The notes beneath the pieces were generated by a model, which was not told the DNA's origin, did no database searches, and was given only the letters and a program-made list of their open reading frames with translations. From Streptomyces nitrosporeus (GTDB taxonomy: Bacteria; Actinomycetota; Actinomycetes; Streptomycetales; Streptomycetaceae), in contig NZ_CP023702.1 of assembly GCF_008704555.1 (NCBI RefSeq), positions 2,108,001 to 2,172,000 of the forward strand: a stretch of 64,000 nucleotides of DNA. The letters run 5' to 3'. Position 1 is the first letter of the stretch, and each line of letters starts with the position of its first letter. The position numbers and the translations under genes are program-made. Below are positions 48,202 through 55,856 of this stretch, piece after piece.

Positions 48202-49176
48202 TCAGCCGGTGGTGCGGACGAGGTTGCCGACCGCTTCCCCCGCCGCGAACCGGGTCAGCTGTCCCGACACCAGGCGCTTGGCCCGTGGGAGGAAGGCCGA
48301 GGTGCTGCCCCCCACATGAGGGGTGATCAGGACATGGGGAGCGTGCCAGAGCGGGTGGCCCGGGGGCAGGGGTTCCGGGTCGGTGACGTCCAGGGCGGCG
48401 CGCAGCCGTCCGGATCCGAGTTCGGCCAGCAGGGCGGCGGTGTCGACGACCGGGCCGCGTGCGACGTTGACGAGCAGGGCGCCGTCCCGCATCGCGGCCA
48501 GGAACTCCGCGTCCACCAGCCCTTGTGTGGAGGGTGTCAGCGGGGTGCACAGGATGACGACGTCGGCCTCGGGCAGCAGCGCGGGCAGCTCGCCGAGCGG
48601 GTGCACGGGGCCGCGCGCGGTTGTACGGGCGGAGCGCGCGACGCGCACGACCCGCGCGCACTCGAAGGGTTCGAGCCGGTCCTCCACGGCGGCACCGATC
48701 GATCCGTAACCGACGATCAGCACGGACTTGTCCGCGAGCGCCGGGTAGAAGCCGGAGCGCCACTCCTCCTCGTCCTGGCCGCGCACGAAGCCGGGAAAGC
48801 CGCGCAGCGAGGCGAGGACGAGGGCGAGGGCGAGTTCCGCGGTCGACGCCTCGTGGACCCCCTTGGCGTTGCACAGGCGCACCCCGCCGGGGAGCAGGGG
48901 GAGGCCGGGTTCGACGTGGTCGATGCCCGCGGAGAGGGTCTGCACGACCCGGACGGAGCTCATCAGGCCGAGGGGCCGGGTCGCGATCTCGGCGCCCTTC
49001 ATGTACGGGACCACGTAGAACACGCAGTCGGCGGGGTCGGCGGGGTAGTCCTGCCCGCCGTCCCAGAAGCGGTAGTCGAGGCCCTCGGGGAGTCCCTCGA
49101 TCTCGTCGGCTCGGAAAGGCATCCACACATCGCCGCCGGTGGCCGGCGACGGGCTCGGAATCGGTGTCGAAGTCAT
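48202..49176 (-). CDS. D-2-hydroxyacid dehydrogenase
   Basis: This 324-residue NAD(P)-dependent enzyme has the Rossmann motif SVLIVGYGSIGAAVEDRLEP. The catalytic region includes VNVARGPVVDTAALLAEL (Arg), DVTDPEPLPPGHPLWHAPHV (Glu) and ITPHVGGST (His). The N-terminal catalytic half contains VRVVQTLSAGIDHVEPGLP. The substrate is not deducible; glyoxylate/hydroxypyruvate reductases share this layout. It is divergent from the aldo/keto reductase gene. Confidence 0.87.
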   Translation of the reverse strand: MTSTPIPSPSPATGGDVWMPFRADEIEGLPEGLDYRFWDGGQDYPADPADCVFYVVPYMKGAEIATRPLGLMSSVRVVQTLSAGIDHVEPGLPLLPGGVRLCNAKGVHEASTAELALALVLASLRGFPGFVRGQDEEEWRSGFYPALADKSVLIVGYGSIGAAVEDRLEPFECARVVRVARSARTTARGPVHPLGELPALLPEADVVILCTPLTPSTQGLVDAEFLAAMRDGALLVNVARGPVVDTAALLAELGSGRLRAALDVTDPEPLPPGHPLWHAPHVLITPHVGGSTSAFLPRAKRLVSGQLTRFAAGEAVGNLVRTTG

Positions 49177-49292
49177 GGTCAGGAGGCTATGCGAAGGGCG
49201 GGAGACGGCAGAGGTTACTTTTGGGGTGCGGTACGGGCCGCCGGCGGCGGGACCGGGGTCGTGCGGACACGGCCGGGGAAGGGTACGGGGAG

Positions 49293-50288
49293 TTGGAGCG
49301 CAGGACTATCGGTGCGGCGGGGCTGGCCGTGGGCGCCGTCGGGCTGGGATGCATGCCGATGAGCTGGGCCTACAGCACGTCGCAGCAGCGGGGCGACCGT
49401 TCGCTGCGTACGGTGCACGCCGCCCTGGACGCGGGCGTCCGGCTGTTCGACACGGCCGACATGTACGGGCCGTTCACCAACGAGCTGCTGGTCGGGCGGG
49501 CCCTGAAGGGGCGCCGTTCCGAGGCATTCCTCTCCACGAAGTGCGGTCTGCTGGTGGGCGATCAGCACATCGTGGCCAACGGCCGCCCGGGGTACGTGCG
49601 CCGGGCCTGTGACGCCTCGCTGCGGCGGCTGCAGACCGATGTGATCGATCTCTACCAGCTCCACCGGGCCGATCCGGAGGTGCCGGTGGAGGAGACCTGG
49701 GGCGCGATGGCGGACCTGGTGACCGCGGGCAAGGTGCGGGCGCTCGGGCTGTGCGCGGTCGGGGCGCGGGCCGGGCGCCGGCCCGGTTCGCGTACGCACG
49801 ACGGAACGATCCGGCAGCTGGAGCGGGTGCAGCAGGTGTTCCCGGTGAGCGCGGTGCAGGCCGAACTGTCGGTGTGGTCGCCCGACGCGCTGGACGACCT
49901 GGTGCCGTGGTGTGCGGCGCGGGGCGTGGGGGTGCTGGCGGCGATGCCGCTGGGCAGCGGTTATCTGACGGGGACGCTGAAGCCCGGCCAGGGTTTCGAA
50001 CCGGACGACCCGCGGGCCAGGCACCCGCGTTTCACCGCGGAGATGATGGCGGCGAACCAGCCGGTGGTCGTGGCTCTGCGCCGGGTCGCGGAGCGGCACG
50101 GTGCCACACCGGCGCAGGCGGCGCTGGCCTGGGTGCTCGCGCAGGGCCCCCATCTGGTGCCGGTGCCGGGGGCCAAGCAGGAGCGGTGGGCGGTGGAGAA
50201 CGCGGCCGCCGCCCGGCTGTCGCTCACGGAACGGGACCTGGCGGAGCTGGCGGGCGTGCCCCGGGCCCGCGGGTCGTGGGACTGCTGA
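49293..50288 (+). CDS. aldo/keto reductase
   Basis: A 331-residue protein from TTG 49293, read as MERRTIGAAGLAVGAVGLGC; GGAAGGG lies about ten bases upstream. The AKR catalytic tetrad is visible: Asp and Tyr in LFDTADMYGP, Lys in FLSTKCGLL and His in DLYQLHRADP. The NADPH-binding end has GPHLVPVPGAKQERWAVENA. It reduces carbonyl compounds; the physiological substrate is unknown. A 29-bp triple repeat begins 18 bases after its stop. Confidence 0.85.
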   Translation: MERRTIGAAGLAVGAVGLGCMPMSWAYSTSQQRGDRSLRTVHAALDAGVRLFDTADMYGPFTNELLVGRALKGRRSEAFLSTKCGLLVGDQHIVANGRPGYVRRACDASLRRLQTDVIDLYQLHRADPEVPVEETWGAMADLVTAGKVRALGLCAVGARAGRRPGSRTHDGTIRQLERVQQVFPVSAVQAELSVWSPDALDDLVPWCAARGVGVLAAMPLGSGYLTGTLKPGQGFEPDDPRARHPRFTAEMMAANQPVVVALRRVAERHGATPAQAALAWVLAQGPHLVPVPGAKQERWAVENAAAARLSLTERDLAELAGVPRARGSWDC

Positions 50289-50305
50289 CCGGACCGGAAG
50301 GCGCC

Positions 50306-50384
50306 GCGGCCCGTTCCGGCGGAACCGAGGCGCTGCGGCCCGTTCCGGCGGAACCGAGGCACCGCGGCCCGTTCCGGCGGAACC
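50306..50384. repeat. three 29-bp direct repeats with GTTCCGGCGGAAC palindromes
   Basis: Units start at 50306, 50335 and 50364. Each contains GTTCCGGCGGAAC (50313-50325, 50342-50354, 50371-50383), a palindrome apart from its central base. Unit sequence is almost invariant in the core GCGGCCCGTTCCGGCGGAAC. They lie between the aldo/keto reductase stop and the lipoprotein start, close to its promoter. Confidence 0.8.
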
Positions 50385-50426
50385 TCTGAGAAGCTGTTGT
50401 CGCCCGCCGTCGAAAGGATCGGTCCT

Positions 50427-51647
50427 GTGCGAACGCCCGTGGTACGAACTCCCCTCGTACGCAAGGGAGGCATGGCGCACAGGGGGGTGGTGGCCGTACT
50501 CGCGTCGGCCTCCCTGCTGCTGTCCGCCGCCTGTGCGTCCGAGGAGGGCGAGCCGCCCCGCGCGAGCGGTTCCCCCTCCCCCGCGGCGAGTTCCCCACCG
50601 CCCGCCTCTCCGTCGCCGGAGCCGACGGCCGATCTGCCGCCCGCCGAGGGTTCGGTGGACGTGGTGTCCACGCTGGCGGAGGGCCTTCCCTCCCCGTGGG
50701 GCCTGGCGGTCCTGCCCGGGGGCGACCTGCTGGTGGCCTCGCGCGACGAGGCGACCGTCACCCGGATCGACGGGAAGAGCGGGAAGAAGACGCACGTGGG
50801 TTCCGTGCCGGGCGTCGCCCCGTCCGGCGAGGGCGGCCTGCTGGGGCTCGCCGTCGCCCCGACCTTCGGCGCGGACCATCTGGTGTACGCCTACTTCACC
50901 ACCGAGTCGGACAACCGCATCGCCCGCATGCAGTACGACGAGTCGAAGCCGGCCGGTCAGCAGCTGGGCGCCCCGGACACGATCCTGCGGGGCATCCCGA
51001 AGGGATCGGTCCACAACGGCGGGCGGATCGCCTTCGGCCCCGACCGCATGCTGTACGCGGGCACCGGGGAGACCGGTGACACGGGGCTCGCGCAGGACCG
51101 GGAGTCCCTGGCGGGCAAGATCCTGCGGATGACACCGGACGGCGAGCCGGTGCACGGCAACCCCGAGGCGGACTCGGTGGTGTACTCGTGGGGCCACCGC
51201 AATGTGCAGGGTCTGGCCTGGGACGAGCAGAAGCGGCTCTGGGCCTCGGAGTTCGGCCAGGACACCTGGGACGAACTGAATCTGGTCGAGCCCGGCAAGA
51301 ACTACGGCTGGCCGGAGGCCGAGGGCGAGCAGGGCGAGCGGGGGTACATCGACCCGGTCGCCCAGTGGAAGACCTCCGAGGCGTCCCCGAGCGGCATCGC
51401 GTACGCCGGGGGCTCGGTCTGGATGGCGGGCCTGCGGGGTGAACGGCTGTGGCGGGTCCCGCTGTCGGGCGAGCCGGACGAGGAGCCCCTGGCCGCACCC
51501 CAGGCGTTCCTGGAGGGGGAGTACGGCCGGCTGCGGACCGTCGTGGCCGCGGGCGGCGACAGGCTGTGGCTGGTGACGAGCGCGACGGACGGGCGGGGGA
51601 ACCCGGAGCCGGAGGACGACAGGATCCTGCTCCTGAAGGTGACGTAG
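50427..51647 (+). CDS. PQQ-type sugar dehydrogenase-like lipoprotein
   Basis: A 406-residue protein from GTG 50427, chosen for AAAGGA eight bases upstream. The signal region ends in lipobox LSAAC, followed by a Ser/Pro-rich linker. A six-bladed propeller then shows LPSPWGLAVLPGGDLLVASR, GEGGLLGLAVAPTF, AYFTTESDNRIARM, VHNGGRIAFGPDRMLYAGTG, YSWGHRNVQGLAWDEQKRLW and PGKNYGWPEAEGE. These are hallmarks of soluble glucose/sorbosone dehydrogenase-like proteins. It probably oxidises sugars at the outer membrane face; whether PQQ is truly the cofactor is unproven. Confidence 0.85.
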   Translation: MRTPVVRTPLVRKGGMAHRGVVAVLASASLLLSAACASEEGEPPRASGSPSPAASSPPPASPSPEPTADLPPAEGSVDVVSTLAEGLPSPWGLAVLPGGDLLVASRDEATVTRIDGKSGKKTHVGSVPGVAPSGEGGLLGLAVAPTFGADHLVYAYFTTESDNRIARMQYDESKPAGQQLGAPDTILRGIPKGSVHNGGRIAFGPDRMLYAGTGETGDTGLAQDRESLAGKILRMTPDGEPVHGNPEADSVVYSWGHRNVQGLAWDEQKRLWASEFGQDTWDELNLVEPGKNYGWPEAEGEQGERGYIDPVAQWKTSEASPSGIAYAGGSVWMAGLRGERLWRVPLSGEPDEEPLAAPQAFLEGEYGRLRTVVAAGGDRLWLVTSATDGRGNPEPEDDRILLLKVT

Positions 51648-51706
51648 CACCGCACCGGACGGACCACGCCGCCGGACGGACCCCGGAGCCGTACGGCCCC
51701 GTGGAC

Positions 51707-54700
51707 TCATCCCCGGGCGTACAGCCGGAGGCGGTGGGCCAGTGCGGCGGCCTCGCCCCGGCTGGATACGCCCAGCTTGGCCAGGATGTGGGAGACGTGC
51801 ACGCTGGCGGTCTTCGGCGCGATGTAGAGCTCCTCGGCGATCCGGCGGTTGGTGTATCCCTCCGCGACCAGCCGGTGCACCTCCTGTTCGCGGGCGGTCA
51901 GGCCGAAGGACCCGGTCGCGTCCACCCCGGCCGTGTCCTCCTCGTCCGCCGTGGGTGCCCCGGCAGGGCCGGTGGCCAGCGTGATCCGTGCCCGGCCGGC
52001 CAGCAGTTCGATGCTCTCCGTCAGAGGCCGGGCGCCGAGCCGCAGTGCCGTGCGGTGGGCCTCGCGCAGGAGGTCCGCCGCGGCGCGCCGGTCCCCGGGG
52101 GCGGTGAGGAGGCACTCCGCCCACCGGTGGCGGATCCGGGCCAGTTCGTAGGGCCGCTCCAGCGGGCCGAACGCCCCGGCGGCGCGCGCCCAGTGCTCCG
52201 GGGTGTCCGTGCCTTCCGCCCGGGCCAGTTCCGCCTCGGTCAGCACTCCGTAGGCGGCCCAGACGGGGACGAGCGCGGGGAGCCGCTTGAGGTGCCGGCG
52301 GATCCGCTCCAGCACGGCCGGCCGGCCGGGTGCGGCGGCGGGCAGGCCCCGCGCGTCGGCCTCGATCTCGGCGGCGGCGTGCAGCAGGGGCAGGGCGTAG
52401 CGCTGGGTGCCCGGCGGGAAGCCCTCCTCGGAGCGGGCCTCGAAGGCGGCCCGTGCCTCGGCGATCCTCCCCCGCCGGGCGGCCAGGACCATGGCGTGCT
52501 GGACGGGGGTGATCATGAGCTGGGGCTGCGGGTCGTGGGAGTCGACCATGCGCCTGTTCAGGGCCAGCTGCTTCCCGGCCTCGGCGAAGTCGCCCCGGGC
52601 CAGGGCCAGATCCGTACGGCGGGAGGCCACGAGTCCGTGGGACTTGTTGGACCGTGAGAGCGGGGCGGCGGCGTCGAGGGCGGCCTCGCTCTCGTCCCAG
52701 CGGCCCAGTGAGAAGTAGGACTGGGCCTGGTTGGCCCGGACCCATGCCTCGGAGTCCGGCACCCCGTGGTCGTGGCAGAGCCCGATGCCGTGGTCGGCGG
52801 CGGCCACCGCTTGGGCCGAGCGGCCGGCGGACTCCAGCGACGAGGCCAGGTTGACGGCGGCGCGGCTCATCACACCGACCGTGTGGAGCTCCTCGGCGCG
52901 GTCGCGTACCCCGTACATCTCCGCGAGGCCCTCCTCGACGGCTCCCGCGTCGATGGTGAGCCAGCCCCGGGTGAGCCGGGCGTGCAGTTCGATGGGCTCG
53001 TCCCCGACGAGACGCGCGTACTCCACGGCGCGGTCGGCGGCGACGAGGCTGTCCGGTCCGGGCAGGTGCAGCGCGCCCCAGCTGGCCACGTTCGCGAGGA
53101 CGTCGGCGTGCACGGCGGAGGGTTCCAGACCGCGCACCAGTGCCCGGGCGGTGTCGAGTTCGCGGCGGCCGTCGCTCCGGGAGAGGTTCTGCACGAGCCG
53201 GGAGCGCTGGAGCCAGAACCAGGCGGCGCGCAGCGGGTCCTCCCGCTCGTCGACGACCCGCAGGGCCTTCTTCGCGATGGCCAGGGCCCGTTCGCGGTCG
53301 CCGCTGATCCGCGCGGCGACGGTCGCCTCGGCCATCAGGTCGAAGTGGCTCAGCGACGTGCTGCCCGGCGGACAGCCGCAGCCCGGGTAGGTCTCGGCGT
53401 GGTCGAAGGGGCGCAGGGTGGCCCGCACCTCCTCCGACACGTCGTCCCAGAGCTCCATCGCCCTTTCCAGCAGCCGTAGTTGCTCGGAGTAGGCGTAGCG
53501 GCGCCGGGCTTCGACGGCGGCTTCGAGTACGGCGGGCAGCGCCTTGGCGGGGTCGTGGGCGGCGTACCAGTAGCTGGCGAGGCGGGCGGCGCGTTCGTCG
53601 GCCCGGACGAGGCCGGGGTCCGCCTCCAGGCTTTCGGCGTACCGGCGGTTGAGGCGGGTGCGTTCGCCGGGCAGCAGGTCGTCGCTGACGGCCTCGCGGA
53701 CCAGGGAGTGCCGGAAGCGGTAGCCGTCCGGGCCGGGGGCGGGCAGCAGGATGTTGGCTCCGACGGCGGCCCGGAGCGCCTGGTCGAGGTCGTCGTCGGG
53801 CAGCCGGGCGACGGCGGCGAGGAGCGGGTGCTCGACGGTGGAGCCGCCCTCGGCGACGATGCGCACGATCCGCTGGGACTCCTCGGGCAGGGTCTCGACG
53901 CGTACGAGCAGGAGGTCGCGCAGCGAGCCGGGGAGCCGGGAGTCGTCTCCGCAGCATTCCAGGGAGCGGGCGAGCTCCTCGACGAAGAAGGCGTTGCCGT
54001 CGGAGCGGTCGAATATCTGGTCGACCAGTTCCGCCTCGGGGGTCACGGCGAGTATCCCGGCCAGCTGGCGGGCGACCTCGGCGCGGCTGAACCGGCCGAG
54101 GCCGATCCGTCCGACCGTGCGGAGCCGGTCCAGCTCGGCCAGGAGCGGGCGCAGCGGGTGGCGGCGGTGGATGTCGTCGGCGCGGTAGGTGCCGATCATG
54201 ACGAGGTGTCCGGTGCGCAGGGTGCGGAAGAGGTAGGCCAGCAGGTTGCGGGTGGAGGTGTCGGCCCAGTGGAGGTCCTCCAGGACGAGGACGACGGTGC
54301 GGCCGGCGCAGACGCGTTCCAGGAGCCGGGCGGTGAGTTCGAAGAGGCGAGCCGTGCCGTGCTCGTCGTCCGCCGTCCGCCCGGTCTCGCCGAGTTCGGG
54401 CAGCAGCCGGGCCAGTTCGCCCTCCTGGCCGGCGAGCGCCCGGTCCAGTTCTTCGGGCAGGGCGCGGCGCAGGGCGCGCAGTGCGGTGGCGAAGGGGGCG
54501 TACGGCAGGCCGTCGGCGCCGATCTCCACGCAGCCCCCGACGGCTACGACGGCCTCGCGGCGGCGTGCGACCGCGAGGAACTCCTCGACCAGCCGGGTCT
54601 TTCCGACGCCCGCCTCACCGCCGATGAGCAGCGCCTGCGGCTCGCCCGCCGAGGCGCGGCCCAGCGTCTCGGTGAGCGAGGCGAGTTCGCCGGTACGGCC

Positions 54701-54763
54701 GACGAAGACGGGGCTGACGGTGTTGGTCTCCACGGCGCCGAGCATCGCATACGGGTACGACAT
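51707..54763 (-). CDS. large LuxR-family (LAL) ATP-binding regulator
   Basis: This 1018-residue protein has an N-terminal AAA-type ATPase (Walker A IGGEAGVGKTRLVEEFLA, Walker B VVLVLEDLHWAD), a long TPR-like helical middle, and a C-terminal LuxR helix-turn-helix (LTAREQEVHRLVAEGYTNRR, then IAEELYIAPKTASVHVSHIL). Such LAL regulators act as ATP-dependent transcription activators. The start ATG 54763 is chosen by where similarity begins. ATG 54880, 3 bases after the small upstream gene, would add 39 Pro/Gly-rich residues. Confidence 0.87.
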   Translation of the reverse strand: MSYPYAMLGAVETNTVSPVFVGRTGELASLTETLGRASAGEPQALLIGGEAGVGKTRLVEEFLAVARRREAVVAVGGCVEIGADGLPYAPFATALRALRRALPEELDRALAGQEGELARLLPELGETGRTADDEHGTARLFELTARLLERVCAGRTVVLVLEDLHWADTSTRNLLAYLFRTLRTGHLVMIGTYRADDIHRRHPLRPLLAELDRLRTVGRIGLGRFSRAEVARQLAGILAVTPEAELVDQIFDRSDGNAFFVEELARSLECCGDDSRLPGSLRDLLLVRVETLPEESQRIVRIVAEGGSTVEHPLLAAVARLPDDDLDQALRAAVGANILLPAPGPDGYRFRHSLVREAVSDDLLPGERTRLNRRYAESLEADPGLVRADERAARLASYWYAAHDPAKALPAVLEAAVEARRRYAYSEQLRLLERAMELWDDVSEEVRATLRPFDHAETYPGCGCPPGSTSLSHFDLMAEATVAARISGDRERALAIAKKALRVVDEREDPLRAAWFWLQRSRLVQNLSRSDGRRELDTARALVRGLEPSAVHADVLANVASWGALHLPGPDSLVAADRAVEYARLVGDEPIELHARLTRGWLTIDAGAVEEGLAEMYGVRDRAEELHTVGVMSRAAVNLASSLESAGRSAQAVAAADHGIGLCHDHGVPDSEAWVRANQAQSYFSLGRWDESEAALDAAAPLSRSNKSHGLVASRRTDLALARGDFAEAGKQLALNRRMVDSHDPQPQLMITPVQHAMVLAARRGRIAEARAAFEARSEEGFPPGTQRYALPLLHAAAEIEADARGLPAAAPGRPAVLERIRRHLKRLPALVPVWAAYGVLTEAELARAEGTDTPEHWARAAGAFGPLERPYELARIRHRWAECLLTAPGDRRAAADLLREAHRTALRLGARPLTESIELLAGRARITLATGPAGAPTADEEDTAGVDATGSFGLTAREQEVHRLVAEGYTNRRIAEELYIAPKTASVHVSHILAKLGVSSRGEAAALAHRLRLYARG

Positions 54764-54882
54764 CGCGGTGCGGGCGGCCGTCCGCGGGGCCCCCTCCGGT
54801 GGGGGGTGCCCTTCGGGGCCCGGTTCCCCGGCCGGTACGGCGCCGTCCGCGCCCGGCGCCGCGGTGTCCGGCACGGGCATCC

Positions 54883-55068
54883 CTACGCGGCGCGCGCGAA
54901 GGAGCCGGGGTCCTGGTTCACCCGCCCTCCGGAGCCGTCCTCTCCGGTGGCGCCGGAGGTGGCACGGGCGGCCCGGCGGGCGCGTACGGCGGTGCGTGCG
55001 GTGCGTTCCCGGTCGGCGCGGAGGATCAGCTCGGTGGCGTTCAGCCGGTGCAGTTCGTAGTGGTACAC
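54883..55068 (-). CDS. small conserved protein, 61 residues
   Basis: GTG 55068 with GGAGA seven bases upstream opens a frame reading MYHYELHRLNATELILRADR and ending SFARAA. The N-terminal YxYELHRLxxxELxxRADxER pattern is one I recall from many small Streptomyces proteins of unknown function. The charged helix probably mediates protein contacts (inference). It sits just before the LAL regulator, whose upstream start option would begin two bases after this stop. Confidence 0.65.
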   Translation of the reverse strand: MYHYELHRLNATELILRADRERTARTAVRARRAARATSGATGEDGSGGRVNQDPGSFARAA

Positions 55069-55232
55069 GGTGTTCTCCCCGTCGGGCGGGCCCGCCGGGT
55101 CCCCTGTCGGGCCCCGGCCGGGCCACGGCTCGTCGCCGTGGTCCCCACTCTCGTCCGCGCGGGGGTGCCGCCGCATCGGGCGTGTGCCGCATCCCGGGGC
55201 GCCGGGGGCCTTGTCCCGCCGGGCCGGGTGCC

Positions 55233-55811
55233 TCAGGCCGGGCGGCCGGGTGCCCGGTGTCCGCGCCGGGCCGGCCACTCGGAGGCCAGTACGGCCCAGA
55301 TCTCCTCGTCGTGCCGTACCCCGTGGTGGAGGTAGGCCTGGCGCAGGACGCCTTCGCGGGTCATGCCGAGCCGTTCGGCGACGGCGGTGGAGCGGGTGTT
55401 GGCCGCGGAGGCGAGCCACTCCACGCGGTGCATGCCGCGTACGTCGAAGGCCCAGTCGATCAGCTTCCGCGAGGCCCGGTCGACCAGGCCCCGGCCCTGG
55501 CCGGCCGGTTCCAGCCAGCAGCCGATCTCGCAGGTGCCGGACGCCTGGTCGAAGATCCGGAACATGACCCCGCCGACCAGGGTCCCGTCGAGCCGGATGC
55601 CGTATATCCGGCCGGTGTCGGCCGCCTGCTTGTCGGCGTACCGCTGGAGCAGGGCCCGGGCGGAGCCGAGGTCCGGTACGGCTGCCGCGAGCGGGACCCA
55701 GGGGTCGACGAGGCCGCGGGCCCGGTCCATGTGGGCCAGGAACTCCTCCGCCTGCCAGGGTTCCAGCGGGCAGAGGCACGCCCCGTCGTCCCCGAGGGAT
55801 GTCGCGAACAC
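55233..55811 (-). CDS. RimJ/RimL-type GNAT acetyltransferase
   Basis: This 192-residue protein shows the GNAT motifs: IYGIRLDGTLVGGVMFRIFD, GTCEIGCWLEPAGQGRGLVD (the acetyl-CoA loop GQGRG), KLIDWAFDVRGMHRVEWLAS, and NTRSTAVAERLGMTREGVLR. This order fits ribosomal-protein or aminoglycoside-type N-acetyltransferases such as RimL. It lies 45 bases after the MMPL gene and is probably cotranscribed with it. Confidence 0.87.
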   Translation of the reverse strand: MFATSLGDDGACLCPLEPWQAEEFLAHMDRARGLVDPWVPLAAAVPDLGSARALLQRYADKQAADTGRIYGIRLDGTLVGGVMFRIFDQASGTCEIGCWLEPAGQGRGLVDRASRKLIDWAFDVRGMHRVEWLASAANTRSTAVAERLGMTREGVLRQAYLHHGVRHDEEIWAVLASEWPARRGHRAPGRPA

Positions 55812-55856
55812 GGCAGCTTCTCCTTGGTGTCGGTGCCACCGGGGATGCCGGTGGTG

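Noticed and set aside
50306..50384. CRISPR array
   Set aside because: The three units are almost identical over their full length and leave no unique spacers, and no cas gene is nearby.
49215..53957. A 1580-codon minus-strand frame covering the aldo/keto reductase and lipoprotein genes
   Set aside because: Only out-of-frame readings of real genes are seen; AKR and propeller motifs are in other frames.
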